From contig SYHD01000299.1 in the NCBI GenBank assembly GCA_005799265.1, forward strand, positions 1-49,090: a DNA stretch of 49,090 bases, given 5' to 3'. Below the pieces are notes generated by a model that was given only the letters and a program-made list of their open reading frames with translations, did not search any database and had not been told where the DNA came from. Shown piece after piece: positions 34,598 through 42,168 of this stretch. Source of the DNA: Planctomycetia bacterium. GTDB taxonomy: Bacteria; Planctomycetota; Planctomycetia; Gemmatales; Gemmataceae. Made by a program: the position numbers and the translations under genes. Within the stretch, counting starts at the first letter, position 1. Every line of letters starts with the position of its first letter.

Positions 34598-35965
34598 ATG
34601 CGTAATCTTCTCGTCTGTGGTTCTCTTTTCGCTTTCGCCGTCGCCATGAATGTGTTGCAGGCCGACGCTCAGGACAAGGGCATCAAGAACGCCCAGACCG
34701 GCGACTGGCCCCAATGGCGCGGACCGGAACGCAATGCCATCTCCACCGAGACGGGGCTGTTGCGCGAATGGCCCAAAGGCGGGCCGGCTCTGCTATGGGA
34801 CTCAAAAAAGGTCAACAACGTCCCTTCGATCGGTACCGGTTACTCCAGTATGTCCATCGCGCAGGGCAAGATCTTCACCATGGGTGACCTTTCAGTTCCC
34901 GTCATCGTCGAATTCAAAAAGGGGGACAAGCTCGAGAAGAAAACCGTTCGCAAGGGCGACGGCTACGTCTTCTGCCTCGATGCCGCCAATGGCAAAGAAC
35001 TCTGGAAGACCAAGGTCGGCCCGAGCCAGGGGGACGGCCCACGCTGCACGCCAACCGTCGATGGTGATCGCGTCTACACCGTCACGCGGCAGGGCATCCT
35101 CTCGTGCCTGAAAATTGCCGACGGCGCCGTCGTTTGGCAGAAGGAATTCAAGAAAGATTTCGCTGGCAAAATGATGTCGGGCTGGGATTACAGCGAATCG
35201 CCGACGATCGACGGCAATAATCTTATTTGCACGCCTGGCGGGCAACAGGCGGTCCTGGTCGCGCTCAACAAGATGACCGGGGAGGTCATCTGGAAGTGCC
35301 AAGCCCCTTCGAGTTCGGGTGCCGGCTACGCTTCTATCGTCACCGCGGAGGCGGGTGGCGTCAAGCAGTACATCACACTGCTCGGACCGGAGCTTGGCCT
35401 GGTTGGGGTCGATGCCAACACCGGCAAGTTCCTCTGGAACTATCGTAAGGTCGCCAACGGCACCGCCAACATCCCGACTGCCATCGTCAAGGGGGAACTC
35501 GTCTTCACCTCCACCGGCTATGGCGCTGGCGCCGCCCTCTTGAGTCTTGAATCCGACGGCCAAGGCGGCGTCAAGGCGAGCGAGGTCTACGTCAAGACCG
35601 GCAAGCAACTGCAAAATCACCACGGCGGCGTGATCATGCTCGGCGATTACATCTATGGGGGCCACGGACACAACCAGGGGCTCCCGTTCTGCCTCGAATG
35701 GAAGACCGGCAAGTTCGCCTGGGATCCACAGCGCGGCCCCGGCAGTGGGTCGGCGGCCGTTCTCTACGCGGATGGGCATCTCTACTTCCGCTACGAGAGC
35801 GGCGAGGTTGCCCTCATTGAGGCTTCACCCAAGGGCTACAACCTCAAGAGCTCTTTCCGCCCCCAAATCGGCGGCAACGGCTGGCCGCACCCGGTCATCC
35901 ATCAAGGCCGCCTGTATCTACGCGGCAGCGAGCAGATCCTGTGCTACGATATCAAGCAGAACTGA
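34598..35965 (+). CDS. Secreted PQQ-like beta-propeller protein
   Basis: This 455-residue protein has a signal peptide (MRNLLVCGSLFAFAVAMNVL ... QADAQ). The mature start TGDWPQWRGPERNAISTETG is typical of planctomycete PQQ-like repeat proteins. Blades carry KELWKTKVGPSQGDG, TGEVIWKCQAPSSSG and TGKFLWNYRKVANG. The LENHHGG-like motif (QNHHGGVIMLGDYIYGG) and C-terminal GRLYLRGSEQILCYDIK are also typical. A periplasmic or outer-membrane-associated propeller is likely; no dehydrogenase active site is evident. Confidence 0.9.
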   Translation: MRNLLVCGSLFAFAVAMNVLQADAQDKGIKNAQTGDWPQWRGPERNAISTETGLLREWPKGGPALLWDSKKVNNVPSIGTGYSSMSIAQGKIFTMGDLSVPVIVEFKKGDKLEKKTVRKGDGYVFCLDAANGKELWKTKVGPSQGDGPRCTPTVDGDRVYTVTRQGILSCLKIADGAVVWQKEFKKDFAGKMMSGWDYSESPTIDGNNLICTPGGQQAVLVALNKMTGEVIWKCQAPSSSGAGYASIVTAEAGGVKQYITLLGPELGLVGVDANTGKFLWNYRKVANGTANIPTAIVKGELVFTSTGYGAGAALLSLESDGQGGVKASEVYVKTGKQLQNHHGGVIMLGDYIYGGHGHNQGLPFCLEWKTGKFAWDPQRGPGSGSAAVLYADGHLYFRYESGEVALIEASPKGYNLKSSFRPQIGGNGWPHPVIHQGRLYLRGSEQILCYDIKQN

Positions 35966-35992
35966 CAAAGAGTGCTGCCGGAAAAGACAATT

Positions 35993-36037
35993 AGAGCCTG
36001 AAGCGTGAATGCGTTCCTCGTTCACGATTCAGGCTCT
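35993..36037. repeat. Intergenic inverted repeat, CTGAAGCGTGA family, copy 2
   Basis: Left arm AGAGCCTGAAGCGTGAA (35993-36009) and right arm TTCACGATTCAGGCTCT (36021-36037) pair at 16 of 17 positions around an 11-nt loop. It lies just after the PQQ gene stop and could act as a terminator. It shares sequence with the element at 9681-9732. Confidence 0.8.
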
Positions 36038-36170
36038 GATCATTATCAGCACGGCCAATATTGAGTGCCAAACCAGTAAATCCAAATGAATCGCCGCTCG
36101 CACAAGTCGAAGCGTTGGTCCGCCGGCGCACTCGATCCGAGACATTACGTGTGCCGTTGTTCGTGAGGCT

Positions 36171-36860
36171 TCACCCGCCTGCCTGGTAGGTTTCCTCAAA
36201 CGGCTGAACCACGACGAAGCCCTTGCCCTGGAATTTCATCTGCAGCGACTCGCCGCTGCCTCGGCCGAAGAAAGACTTGAGACTGACATCGGTCTTCAAC
36301 TCCGGCGTCAGATCGCCCGACCAGGCAATGGTGGCGTTCGGATCGGTGTACACGGGGCGCTTTTCCGAGCAGGGCAGCGTCAATGGATCATAGTGCGATG
36401 TGAACGCCACCAGCCCCGAACCTTCCAGGCGAACGTTGAACAGACCGCCCGACAGCATGCCGGCGATCGACTTGAGCATCTTGATGTCCCAGTCCAAGCT
36501 CGGCTCGAAGGCCAACACGTCGTTGCCATTGATGCAGATGGCGTCGTCGTTCAGTTCCAGGATCGTGATCTTCTTGCCGTAGTCGGCCAAATAAAGCATG
36601 CCTTCCCCCTCGGCCTTGGTAAGCTGCATGCCTTCCGTCGTGAAGAATTTCTTGAAGAACTTGCCAAGGCCGTGTTCGAGCACGCCTTCGCGCGTGAAGT
36701 TGATGTCTCCCTTATAGGAGACCATTGAGCCTTTTTTGGTCCAGACCATGCCATCGAGCTGGACCACCAAAAAGCGGTCGGACTTTACGGCGAAGACTTC
36801 TTCTTGGTCGTTCTTTTGAACGCTGGCAGCCCGAAATGCATCGATGGAATAGCGTCCCAT
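36171..36860 (-). CDS. AIM24-family protein (tandem copy 1)
   Basis: The 229-residue beta-rich protein matches the AIM24/DUF124 family: FLVVQLDGMVWTKKGSMVSY, EGMLYLADYGKKITILEL, ICINGNDVLAFEPSLDWDI, SIAGMLSGGLFNVRLEGSG and SFFGRGSGESLQMKFQG. The ATG at 36860 (MGRYSIDAFRA) matches the start of the neighbour and has AAGGA upstream. The role is unknown; family members form TRAP-like assemblies. It is most like the adjacent gene 37011-37700, indicating tandem duplication. Confidence 0.9.
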   Translation of the reverse strand: MGRYSIDAFRAASVQKNDQEEVFAVKSDRFLVVQLDGMVWTKKGSMVSYKGDINFTREGVLEHGLGKFFKKFFTTEGMQLTKAEGEGMLYLADYGKKITILELNDDAICINGNDVLAFEPSLDWDIKMLKSIAGMLSGGLFNVRLEGSGLVAFTSHYDPLTLPCSEKRPVYTDPNATIAWSGDLTPELKTDVSLKSFFGRGSGESLQMKFQGKGFVVVQPFEETYQAGG

Positions 36861-36966
36861 GTTGTTGGTCCTTTCAGGAAATGGACGGCTCACTTGGCCG
36901 TGCCGGTCGAGTGATTATCCAGGTAAGAAAGGAACCCGGCAACAAGAAAAGGCAAGAATGTCTCTT

Positions 36967-36991
36967 CGTTCCCAGGCGAAGCCTGGGAACG
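36967..36991. repeat. Perfect 11-bp hairpin between the AIM24 paralogues
   Basis: CGTTCCCAGGC (36967-36977), loop GAA, GCCTGGGAACG (36981-36991). It may terminate the upstream AIM24 gene, or it may be a dispersed palindrome of a type common in many bacterial genomes. Confidence 0.7.
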
Positions 36992-37010
36992 AGCCCTTCG
37001 AGCGCGACGG

Positions 37011-37700
37011 TCATTTGCCCGCTTGATAGACTTCTTCGTAAGGTTGCACGACAACGAAGCCTTCCCCCTGGAATTTCATCTGGAACGACTCGCCGCTGCC
37101 GCGCCCGAAGAAAGTCTTGAGGCTGATGTCGGTCTTCAGCTCTGGCGTCAGGTTGCCCGACCAGGCGATGGTGGCGTTCGGGTCCGTGAAGACAGGGCGA
37201 TCAGGATAGACCGGCAACGTCAGCGGATCGTAATGCGAGGTGAACGCGACCAGCCCTGTTCCCTCGACACGCACGTTGAACAGACCGCCCGACAACATGC
37301 CGGCGACTGACTTGAGCATCTTGATGTCCCACTTCAAGCTCGGCTCGAACGCCAGCACGTCGTTGCCGTTGAAGCAGATCGCCTCGTTTTGCAGTTGCAA
37401 GATCGTCACCTTCTTGCCGAAATCCGCGAGATACAAGACGCCATGACCCTCGGCCTTGGTGAGCTGCATGCCCTCGGTGGTGAACATCTTCTTGAGAAAT
37501 TTGCCGATGCCGTGCTCGAGGATCCCCTCCCGCGTGAAGGTGATGTTGCCAAGATACGAGACCATCGATCCCATCTTGGTCCAGACCATACCATCGAGGT
37601 GAACTTCGAGGAAGCGGTCGGATTCGAGTTCAAAGACGCCTTCGTGACGATCCTTCTGAACGCTGTGGGCGCGAAAGGATTCGAGGGTGTAACGTCCCAT
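37011..37700 (-). CDS. AIM24-family protein (tandem copy 2)
   Basis: This 229-residue paralogue of 36171-36860 has the same length and motifs: FLEVHLDGMVWTKMGSMVSY, GVLYLADFGKKVTILQL, SVAGMLSGGLFNVRVEGTG and TFFGRGSGESFQMKFQGEGF. The ATG at 37700 (MGRYTLESFRA) starts at the equivalent residue. It has its own 155-nt upstream region with a hairpin, so the copies may be separately transcribed. Function is unknown. Confidence 0.9.
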   Translation of the reverse strand: MGRYTLESFRAHSVQKDRHEGVFELESDRFLEVHLDGMVWTKMGSMVSYLGNITFTREGILEHGIGKFLKKMFTTEGMQLTKAEGHGVLYLADFGKKVTILQLQNEAICFNGNDVLAFEPSLKWDIKMLKSVAGMLSGGLFNVRVEGTGLVAFTSHYDPLTLPVYPDRPVFTDPNATIAWSGNLTPELKTDISLKTFFGRGSGESFQMKFQGEGFVVVQPYEEVYQAGK

Positions 37701-37805
37701 GGTGCTGCTCCTGGTTGAAGAGGAAATGGTGCGGTAGAAGATCGGCTGATTATCGGGACGAAAACGCGGGAGTGCAAGAAGAAAGGTGAATTGGGCAAGC
37801 CGATC

Positions 37806-37841
37806 GCGCAAGCGACGGTACATCCGCTCCGTCGCTTGCGC
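37806..37841. terminator. Perfect 13-bp hairpin downstream of the DUF1501 gene
   Basis: GCGCAAGCGACGG (37806-37818) pairs with CCGTCGCTTGCGC (37829-37841) around a 10-nt loop. It lies just past the DUF1501 stop (37856) on the minus strand. It could terminate that gene. The same GCGCAAGCGACG string recurs near 39395 after fhcA. Confidence 0.55.
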
Positions 37842-37855
37842 ATCCGGCCAACCGT

Positions 37856-39331
37856 CTATCCGGTGATGCGCGTGTACGCTTCGCCCTCGTTGACGGTCGC
37901 GCGTTCGGGACGCCCCTGATGGCGATAGAGAACGCGCGTGTGATCGAGACCGAGGATATGCATGATGGTGGCGTGCAGATCGTGAACGTGCAGGCGGTCC
38001 TCGACGGCGTGCAGCCCCATCTCGTCGGTCGAGCCGATCACCTGACCGCCCTTGACGCCGCCGCCGGCCATCCACATCGTGAAGCCGTACGGGTTGTGGT
38101 CGCGGCCATCTCCTTGCTCGGACTGCGGCGTACGGCCGAATTCGCCGCCCCAGATGACAAGCGTCGACTCCAAGAGGCCGCGGCGTTTCAGGTCTTTCAG
38201 CAAGCCCGCGATCGGCTTGTCCGAGCCACGGCAATTGTCGGCGTGATTGCGTTCGATGCCGCGATGGGCGTCCCATTTGCTGCCGGAACCGTGATAGAGT
38301 TGCACGAATCGCACGCCGCGTTCGACGAGGCGACGGCCCAACAGGCACATACGGCCATAGGTGGCGGTCTCGCGCTCGTTCATGCCGTAGAGGTCTTGCG
38401 TCTCGGCGGTCTCTAGCGCCAGATCGACGGCTTCCGGCGCCTCGGCCTGCATACGATACGCAAGCTCGTAACTGTTGATGCGTGCTTCGAGCTCGGCCAG
38501 CCCAGGGACAGCCGTCCCTGGACTTTGGGGATAGCGTCCCAGGTGTTCGCGGTTTAGCTGATTCAAGAGATCGAGCCGGCCGCGCTGCTGTTCGGGCGAG
38601 ACTTGCGGCGGCGGGTTGAGGTAGTTGATCGGCTCCGTAGTCGCGTTGATGCGCGTGCCTTGATAGACGGCCGGCATGAAACCAGTACCCCAGTTGCGTG
38701 CGCCGTTGTTGACGCTGGCGGCGTTGTCTTGCATTACGACGAACGCAGGTAGATTTTCGTTCTCGGTGCCGAGTCCGTAGGTGACCCAGCAGCCCAGCGA
38801 TGGCCGGCCGCCGACGATCGAGCCGGTGTTCATCTGACTGACGCCGTTGGAGTGATTCAGCCCGTTCGCCCAGCACGAACGGATGACGGCGATGTCGTCC
38901 ATACAGGTCGCGATGTTTGGCAGCCAGTCGGACGCCCACAGCCCGCTTTGCCCGTGCCGCGCCCAGCGGCGGCGCGACGCCAGGATCGGCGAGTAGAATT
39001 CGCCCATCGGCGTGATGACGGGCCGAAAGCTGTCCGGGATGCGCTGCCCCGCGAGCCGATTGACGAGCGGCTTCGGATCAAACGTATCGAGACTGCTCGG
39101 CCCCCCTTCCATGAAGCAGAAGATGACGCTCTTCGCCTTGGCCGCGAAATGCTGCGGTCGAGCGCGCAGCGGATTCGGCGCGGCTGGCTGGGCGAGGAGT
39201 ACATCGTCACGCAACAAATAGCTCAGCGCAAGGGCTCCAAAACCGGTGCCGCTCTTGCGCAGCAGGTCTCGGCGCGAAAACACGGGATCGATACGGCCGC
39301 AGGGTGGGAGGCTTGGCATGGTCATGGTCAT
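37856..39331 (-). CDS. DUF1501 protein, Tat-exported
   Basis: The 491-residue protein has twin-arginine signal FSRRDLLRKSGTGFGALALS. Family segments are KAKSVIFCFMEGGPSSLDTF, GRPSLGCWVTYGLGTENENL, CLLGRRLVERGVRFVQLYHG, LVIWGGEFGRTPQSEQGDG and HATIMHILGLDHTRVLYRHQ. The start is one of three close ATGs (39331, 39325, 39319). An eight-residue insertion (SPGTAVPG) relative to the other DUF1501 proteins here is encoded by a small palindrome. No PSD1 gene is adjacent. Confidence 0.93.
   Translation of the reverse strand: MTMTMPSLPPCGRIDPVFSRRDLLRKSGTGFGALALSYLLRDDVLLAQPAAPNPLRARPQHFAAKAKSVIFCFMEGGPSSLDTFDPKPLVNRLAGQRIPDSFRPVITPMGEFYSPILASRRRWARHGQSGLWASDWLPNIATCMDDIAVIRSCWANGLNHSNGVSQMNTGSIVGGRPSLGCWVTYGLGTENENLPAFVVMQDNAASVNNGARNWGTGFMPAVYQGTRINATTEPINYLNPPPQVSPEQQRGRLDLLNQLNREHLGRYPQSPGTAVPGLAELEARINSYELAYRMQAEAPEAVDLALETAETQDLYGMNERETATYGRMCLLGRRLVERGVRFVQLYHGSGSKWDAHRGIERNHADNCRGSDKPIAGLLKDLKRRGLLESTLVIWGGEFGRTPQSEQGDGRDHNPYGFTMWMAGGGVKGGQVIGSTDEMGLHAVEDRLHVHDLHATIMHILGLDHTRVLYRHQGRPERATVNEGEAYTRITG
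38502..38521. repeat. Palindrome embedded in a DUF1501 gene
   Basis: CCAGGGAC (38502-38509) and GTCCCTGG (38514-38521) form a perfect 8-bp stem with a 4-nt loop. It encodes part of SPGTAVPG, which the other DUF1501 paralogues in this window lack. Confidence 0.7.
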
Positions 39332-39410
39332 GGTGTTGATTATATCGACGCACAGGCGGTAAACGCGAGAGATTTTTCGCGTGTTTGCCAGGCGCGCAAG
39401 CGACGAGTCA

Positions 39411-39452
39411 GATGGCCAGATGGCCACCGTCTTGCGTGGCCATCTGGCCATC
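39411..39452 (-). terminator. Perfect 17-bp hairpin after fhcA
   Basis: GATGGCCAGATGGCCAC (39411-39427) pairs perfectly with 39436-39452 around an 8-nt loop. It starts 4 nt beyond the fhcA stop codon on the minus strand. There is no U-tract. It is the likely end of the C1 operon transcript or a processing site. Confidence 0.6.
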
Positions 39453-39456
39453 TTGG

Positions 39457-41082
39457 TCAAGAGATCTTCACCTGCTGCAGCCCGTGTACCCGCTCCAGCT
39501 CCACCGGGTAGTTCTCGAACGACATCGTGTACTGCTGTTGAAACACCGGCTTGAGGAAGTCCTCGATTTTCGGATCGTATTGCGGCTTGACGATGAATTC
39601 GTGGCCGTCGCGCACGTTTTTGATGTCGCCTTCTTCGACCACGATCTCGCCGGCCTTGATGACGTAGCGCGGGTAGCGGAACATGTGTTCGCCGTCGGGG
39701 TTCTGATTGTAGATCGCAATGTCCGCGTCGGCGCCGACGCTGAGATGGCCCTTCTGCGTCAGGCCCAACGCCCGCGCGGGGCCGGCGGACGTGATGATCG
39801 CGATCTCGTAAAGGCTGTATTGCCGATCGAGGTCCGCGAGCACGATGCGCGACAACGCCTTGGCCGGCAGCTTCTTGACGCGCTCTTTTCGCGCGTCGGC
39901 GTTCATCAGCAGGTGGATGATCTCCGGGTAACGCCAAAAGCAAGCGCCGTTGGGATGATCGGTCGTCAGGAAGACGCGCCACGGGTCGTCGATCAAGAGC
40001 AGCAGCTCCAGGCCGACCGCCCACTGCACGGCGTTGACGAGGTTCGAGCCCTTGTACGTGTAGGGGACGATGCCACAGCCGGTCTCGTTTTCGACATCGA
40101 GGTTGCCCCACTTGCGGCCCGTCAGTTGATAGAGCAAGTGTTGCCAGGGGCCGTCGGCGGTGATCGTGACCGCGTTGCCGAACAGGACGGCACCGGCGTC
40201 GCAGGTGAGGTTCTTGTGCTTGTTGAAGTAGTCGGCGATCTGCGTCGCTTCGGAGCGGAAGGTGTGCCAGTCGTCGCCGCCGTAAGCGTGGAATTGCAGA
40301 TGGGCCATGTGGGCGCGGTTGCCTTCGAGCACCTTCATCGTTTCGAGCGTCGTGGCGACGTTGCCCGGAGCGCCGAGGTTGTTGCAGTGCAGGTGCATCG
40401 GGTGCGGCAGGCCGAGCTCGTCGACGATCTTCGCGAGCTCGGCGATGATCTTGCCCGGCGTGACTTTGTTGTAGCCATGGACGGGCTCGTGAACCTGCTT
40501 GGCGTCCTTGCCCCACTTCCAGGCGGTGACGCCGCCGGGGTTGACCGCCTTGACGCCGTAGACCTTGGCGGCCCAGATGAGCCAGGCGACGACGTCCTTG
40601 GCCCGCTCGGTTTCGCCCTTCTCGAGGAGATCCATGACGATCTCGTTGTTCGCCATCAGCAGGCAGCACGCCTTATCGACGATCGGCGTATCGCGCAGCT
40701 CTTCATGGGTGTGCTTGGCGGAGAGTACGGGCACGGCCGCTTCGACGACGGTGGTGTAGCCCATGCCCGCGTAGAGATAGCCGGTTGCGAAGGTGGTCGG
40801 CGTGGGTCCGCCGATGCCGGCGCGTGTCGTCTTGGTGTGCATGAACTTGGCGGCGGCGCGCTGGTTCTCCGGCGTCATGGCCCGCGCGAAGTTGAGGGCG
40901 GCGCCGGCGACGTGCGTGTGAATATCGACGCCGCCGGGGAAGACGACCATGCCGGTGGCGTTGATGGTGCGGCCACCCTGGACGTCGGCGACGATGCGGC
41001 CGTTGTCCATGCAGACGTCTTGGATAGTGCCGTTGATGTTGTTGGCGGGATCGTAGACTTTGCCACCGGTGATGCGAAGCAT
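39457..41082 (-). CDS. fhcA: Formylmethanofuran dehydrogenase-type subunit A (FhcA/FwdA)
   Basis: This 541-residue amidohydrolase-fold subunit interconverts formyl-methanofuran (or the bacterial analogue) and formate in its family. Metal-binding segments are present: GVDIHTHVAG (HxH at 55-57), HPMHLHCNNLGAPGN, AHMAHLQFHAYGGDDW and FLTTDHPNGACFW. The ATG at 41082 (MLRITGGKVYDPAN) is the family-typical start; upstream codons are not conserved. It is on the same strand as the B and D subunit genes but is separated from them by a toxin-antitoxin cassette (41148-42140). Confidence 0.95.
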   Translation of the reverse strand: MLRITGGKVYDPANNINGTIQDVCMDNGRIVADVQGGRTINATGMVVFPGGVDIHTHVAGAALNFARAMTPENQRAAAKFMHTKTTRAGIGGPTPTTFATGYLYAGMGYTTVVEAAVPVLSAKHTHEELRDTPIVDKACCLLMANNEIVMDLLEKGETERAKDVVAWLIWAAKVYGVKAVNPGGVTAWKWGKDAKQVHEPVHGYNKVTPGKIIAELAKIVDELGLPHPMHLHCNNLGAPGNVATTLETMKVLEGNRAHMAHLQFHAYGGDDWHTFRSEATQIADYFNKHKNLTCDAGAVLFGNAVTITADGPWQHLLYQLTGRKWGNLDVENETGCGIVPYTYKGSNLVNAVQWAVGLELLLLIDDPWRVFLTTDHPNGACFWRYPEIIHLLMNADARKERVKKLPAKALSRIVLADLDRQYSLYEIAIITSAGPARALGLTQKGHLSVGADADIAIYNQNPDGEHMFRYPRYVIKAGEIVVEEGDIKNVRDGHEFIVKPQYDPKIEDFLKPVFQQQYTMSFENYPVELERVHGLQQVKIS

Positions 41083-41147
41083 GACACACCCCAATAAACC
41101 CACGAAGCCCATCAATACAATAAGAGCCCGTGTGATTCGGTCGTTCC

Positions 41148-41564
41148 TCAAGGCTTCTGCGGCAAATACAGCCGCCCGGTGCCGCGGACTTCGTCGATTC
41201 GCATCAGGTAGTCGTAGAGATCCTCAAGCACCCTCTCGGCATACGCTCGGCTCTTGCGGAATCTTGATTTGTTGGAAATCGTAAACACAGGCAGGCTCTG
41301 CGGTTGATTGTACTGACGAATAACGGCTTCCAGCGAATCCACGGAATCACGGTTGCGGTTATCGGTTATCAACGCCAACTGTTCGGCCTGGCACGTCTGC
41401 CAGATCTCCAGATCGGACGCATCCGGCGAAAGCCCCACGTCCTCGAAATGTCGCAGCACCAACCCGAGCGCCGCCCACAAGTCGGCCCACTCGCCAGTTT
41501 GCATTTGGTGGACCAAGGCGTCGATATGACCAACGGCGTTTGCGTCAGCGAGAATTCCCTTCAC
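41148..41564 (-). CDS. PIN-like (DUF5615-type) toxin (module B)
   Basis: The 138-residue paralogue of the module A toxin (33750-34157) has KGILADANAVGHIDALVHQ, SDLEIWQTCQAEQLALITDN, SLPVFTISNKSRFRKSRAY and VRGTGRLYLPQKP. Acidic residues at LAD and ITD fit a PIN-like nuclease. It overlaps its antitoxin by 20 nt, exactly as in module A. It lies between fhcA and fhcB on the same strand. Confidence 0.82.
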   Translation of the reverse strand: MKGILADANAVGHIDALVHQMQTGEWADLWAALGLVLRHFEDVGLSPDASDLEIWQTCQAEQLALITDNRNRDSVDSLEAVIRQYNQPQSLPVFTISNKSRFRKSRAYAERVLEDLYDYLMRIDEVRGTGRLYLPQKP

Positions 41565-41901
41565 CGTTTTTCTCCTGACGCGCCTGGATCAGCTTCCGGA
41601 AGCGAGCGATTTTCTCTTCCCGAGTCTCGTCTGGAATGGGAAATCGCTTGGCCTGTAGGCGTGCTTGCTCCTCGCGGTATTCGATCAGTTTTCGGTCTTC
41701 CTCGTCGAGTTCCTCCTTGTGTTCAAGATAATACGCCTCGACGACTGCGATTTCTGCTGGCGTCAGGCTGGGTATCCAGCGAGTGATTTCGTCGTAGGAA
41801 CAGTTGTCCTTGAAATACGGCACGAGGTCCGCCACCGTAATACGGCTCGTAGAAAGCTGCAAGCCGCGGCCGCGATCGGCGAGTGTGATTTCGGCTATCA
41901 T
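41545..41901 (-). CDS. DUF433-type antitoxin (module B)
   Basis: The 118-residue paralogue of the module A antitoxin has a winged-helix core (STSRITVADLVPYFKDNCSY, DEITRWIPSLTPAEIAVVEA) and a charged C-terminal helix (YYLEHKEELDEEDRKLIEY). Its ATG overlaps the stop of the upstream 80-aa gene as ATGA (41898-41901), so all three genes are translationally coupled. Confidence 0.82.
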   Translation of the reverse strand: MIAEITLADRGRGLQLSTSRITVADLVPYFKDNCSYDEITRWIPSLTPAEIAVVEAYYLEHKEELDEEDRKLIEYREEQARLQAKRFPIPDETREEKIARFRKLIQARQEKNGEGNSR

Positions 41902-42140
41902 GTTTCATCCTCCACAGCCGGCGTCACCGGAATCGGCAGCACCGGCGAGTTCAGACATTCGGCAAATTCGCGAGCGGTTGCAAGCACCTCGGTGTCTGGC
42001 ATATCCAAGAACGAACCAAATGTCGTAGCGCGTGTGGAATTAGAAAAATCGACAAACAGCGGCCCCAAGCTACCATTGGAAAAATTAGCCCCTATTTCAC
42101 GAACAAGTTTCGCCAACTCATCGCGTTCGGCTAAAGTCAT
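41898..42140 (-). CDS. 80-aa hypothetical protein, first gene of toxin-antitoxin cassette B
   Basis: This small protein starts MTLAERDELAKLVREIG and contains LGPLFVDFSNSTRATTFGSF and DTEVLATAREFAECLNSPVL. I do not recognise the family. Module A has no equivalent. Coupling to the antitoxin by ATGA overlap suggests a third component or an accessory regulator; this is inference. It begins 28 nt after the fhcB stop. Confidence 0.65.
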   Translation of the reverse strand: MTLAERDELAKLVREIGANFSNGSLGPLFVDFSNSTRATTFGSFLDMPDTEVLATAREFAECLNSPVLPIPVTPAVEDET

Positions 42141-42168
42141 GAAGGCATTATACCAGAATCAGCATGGG

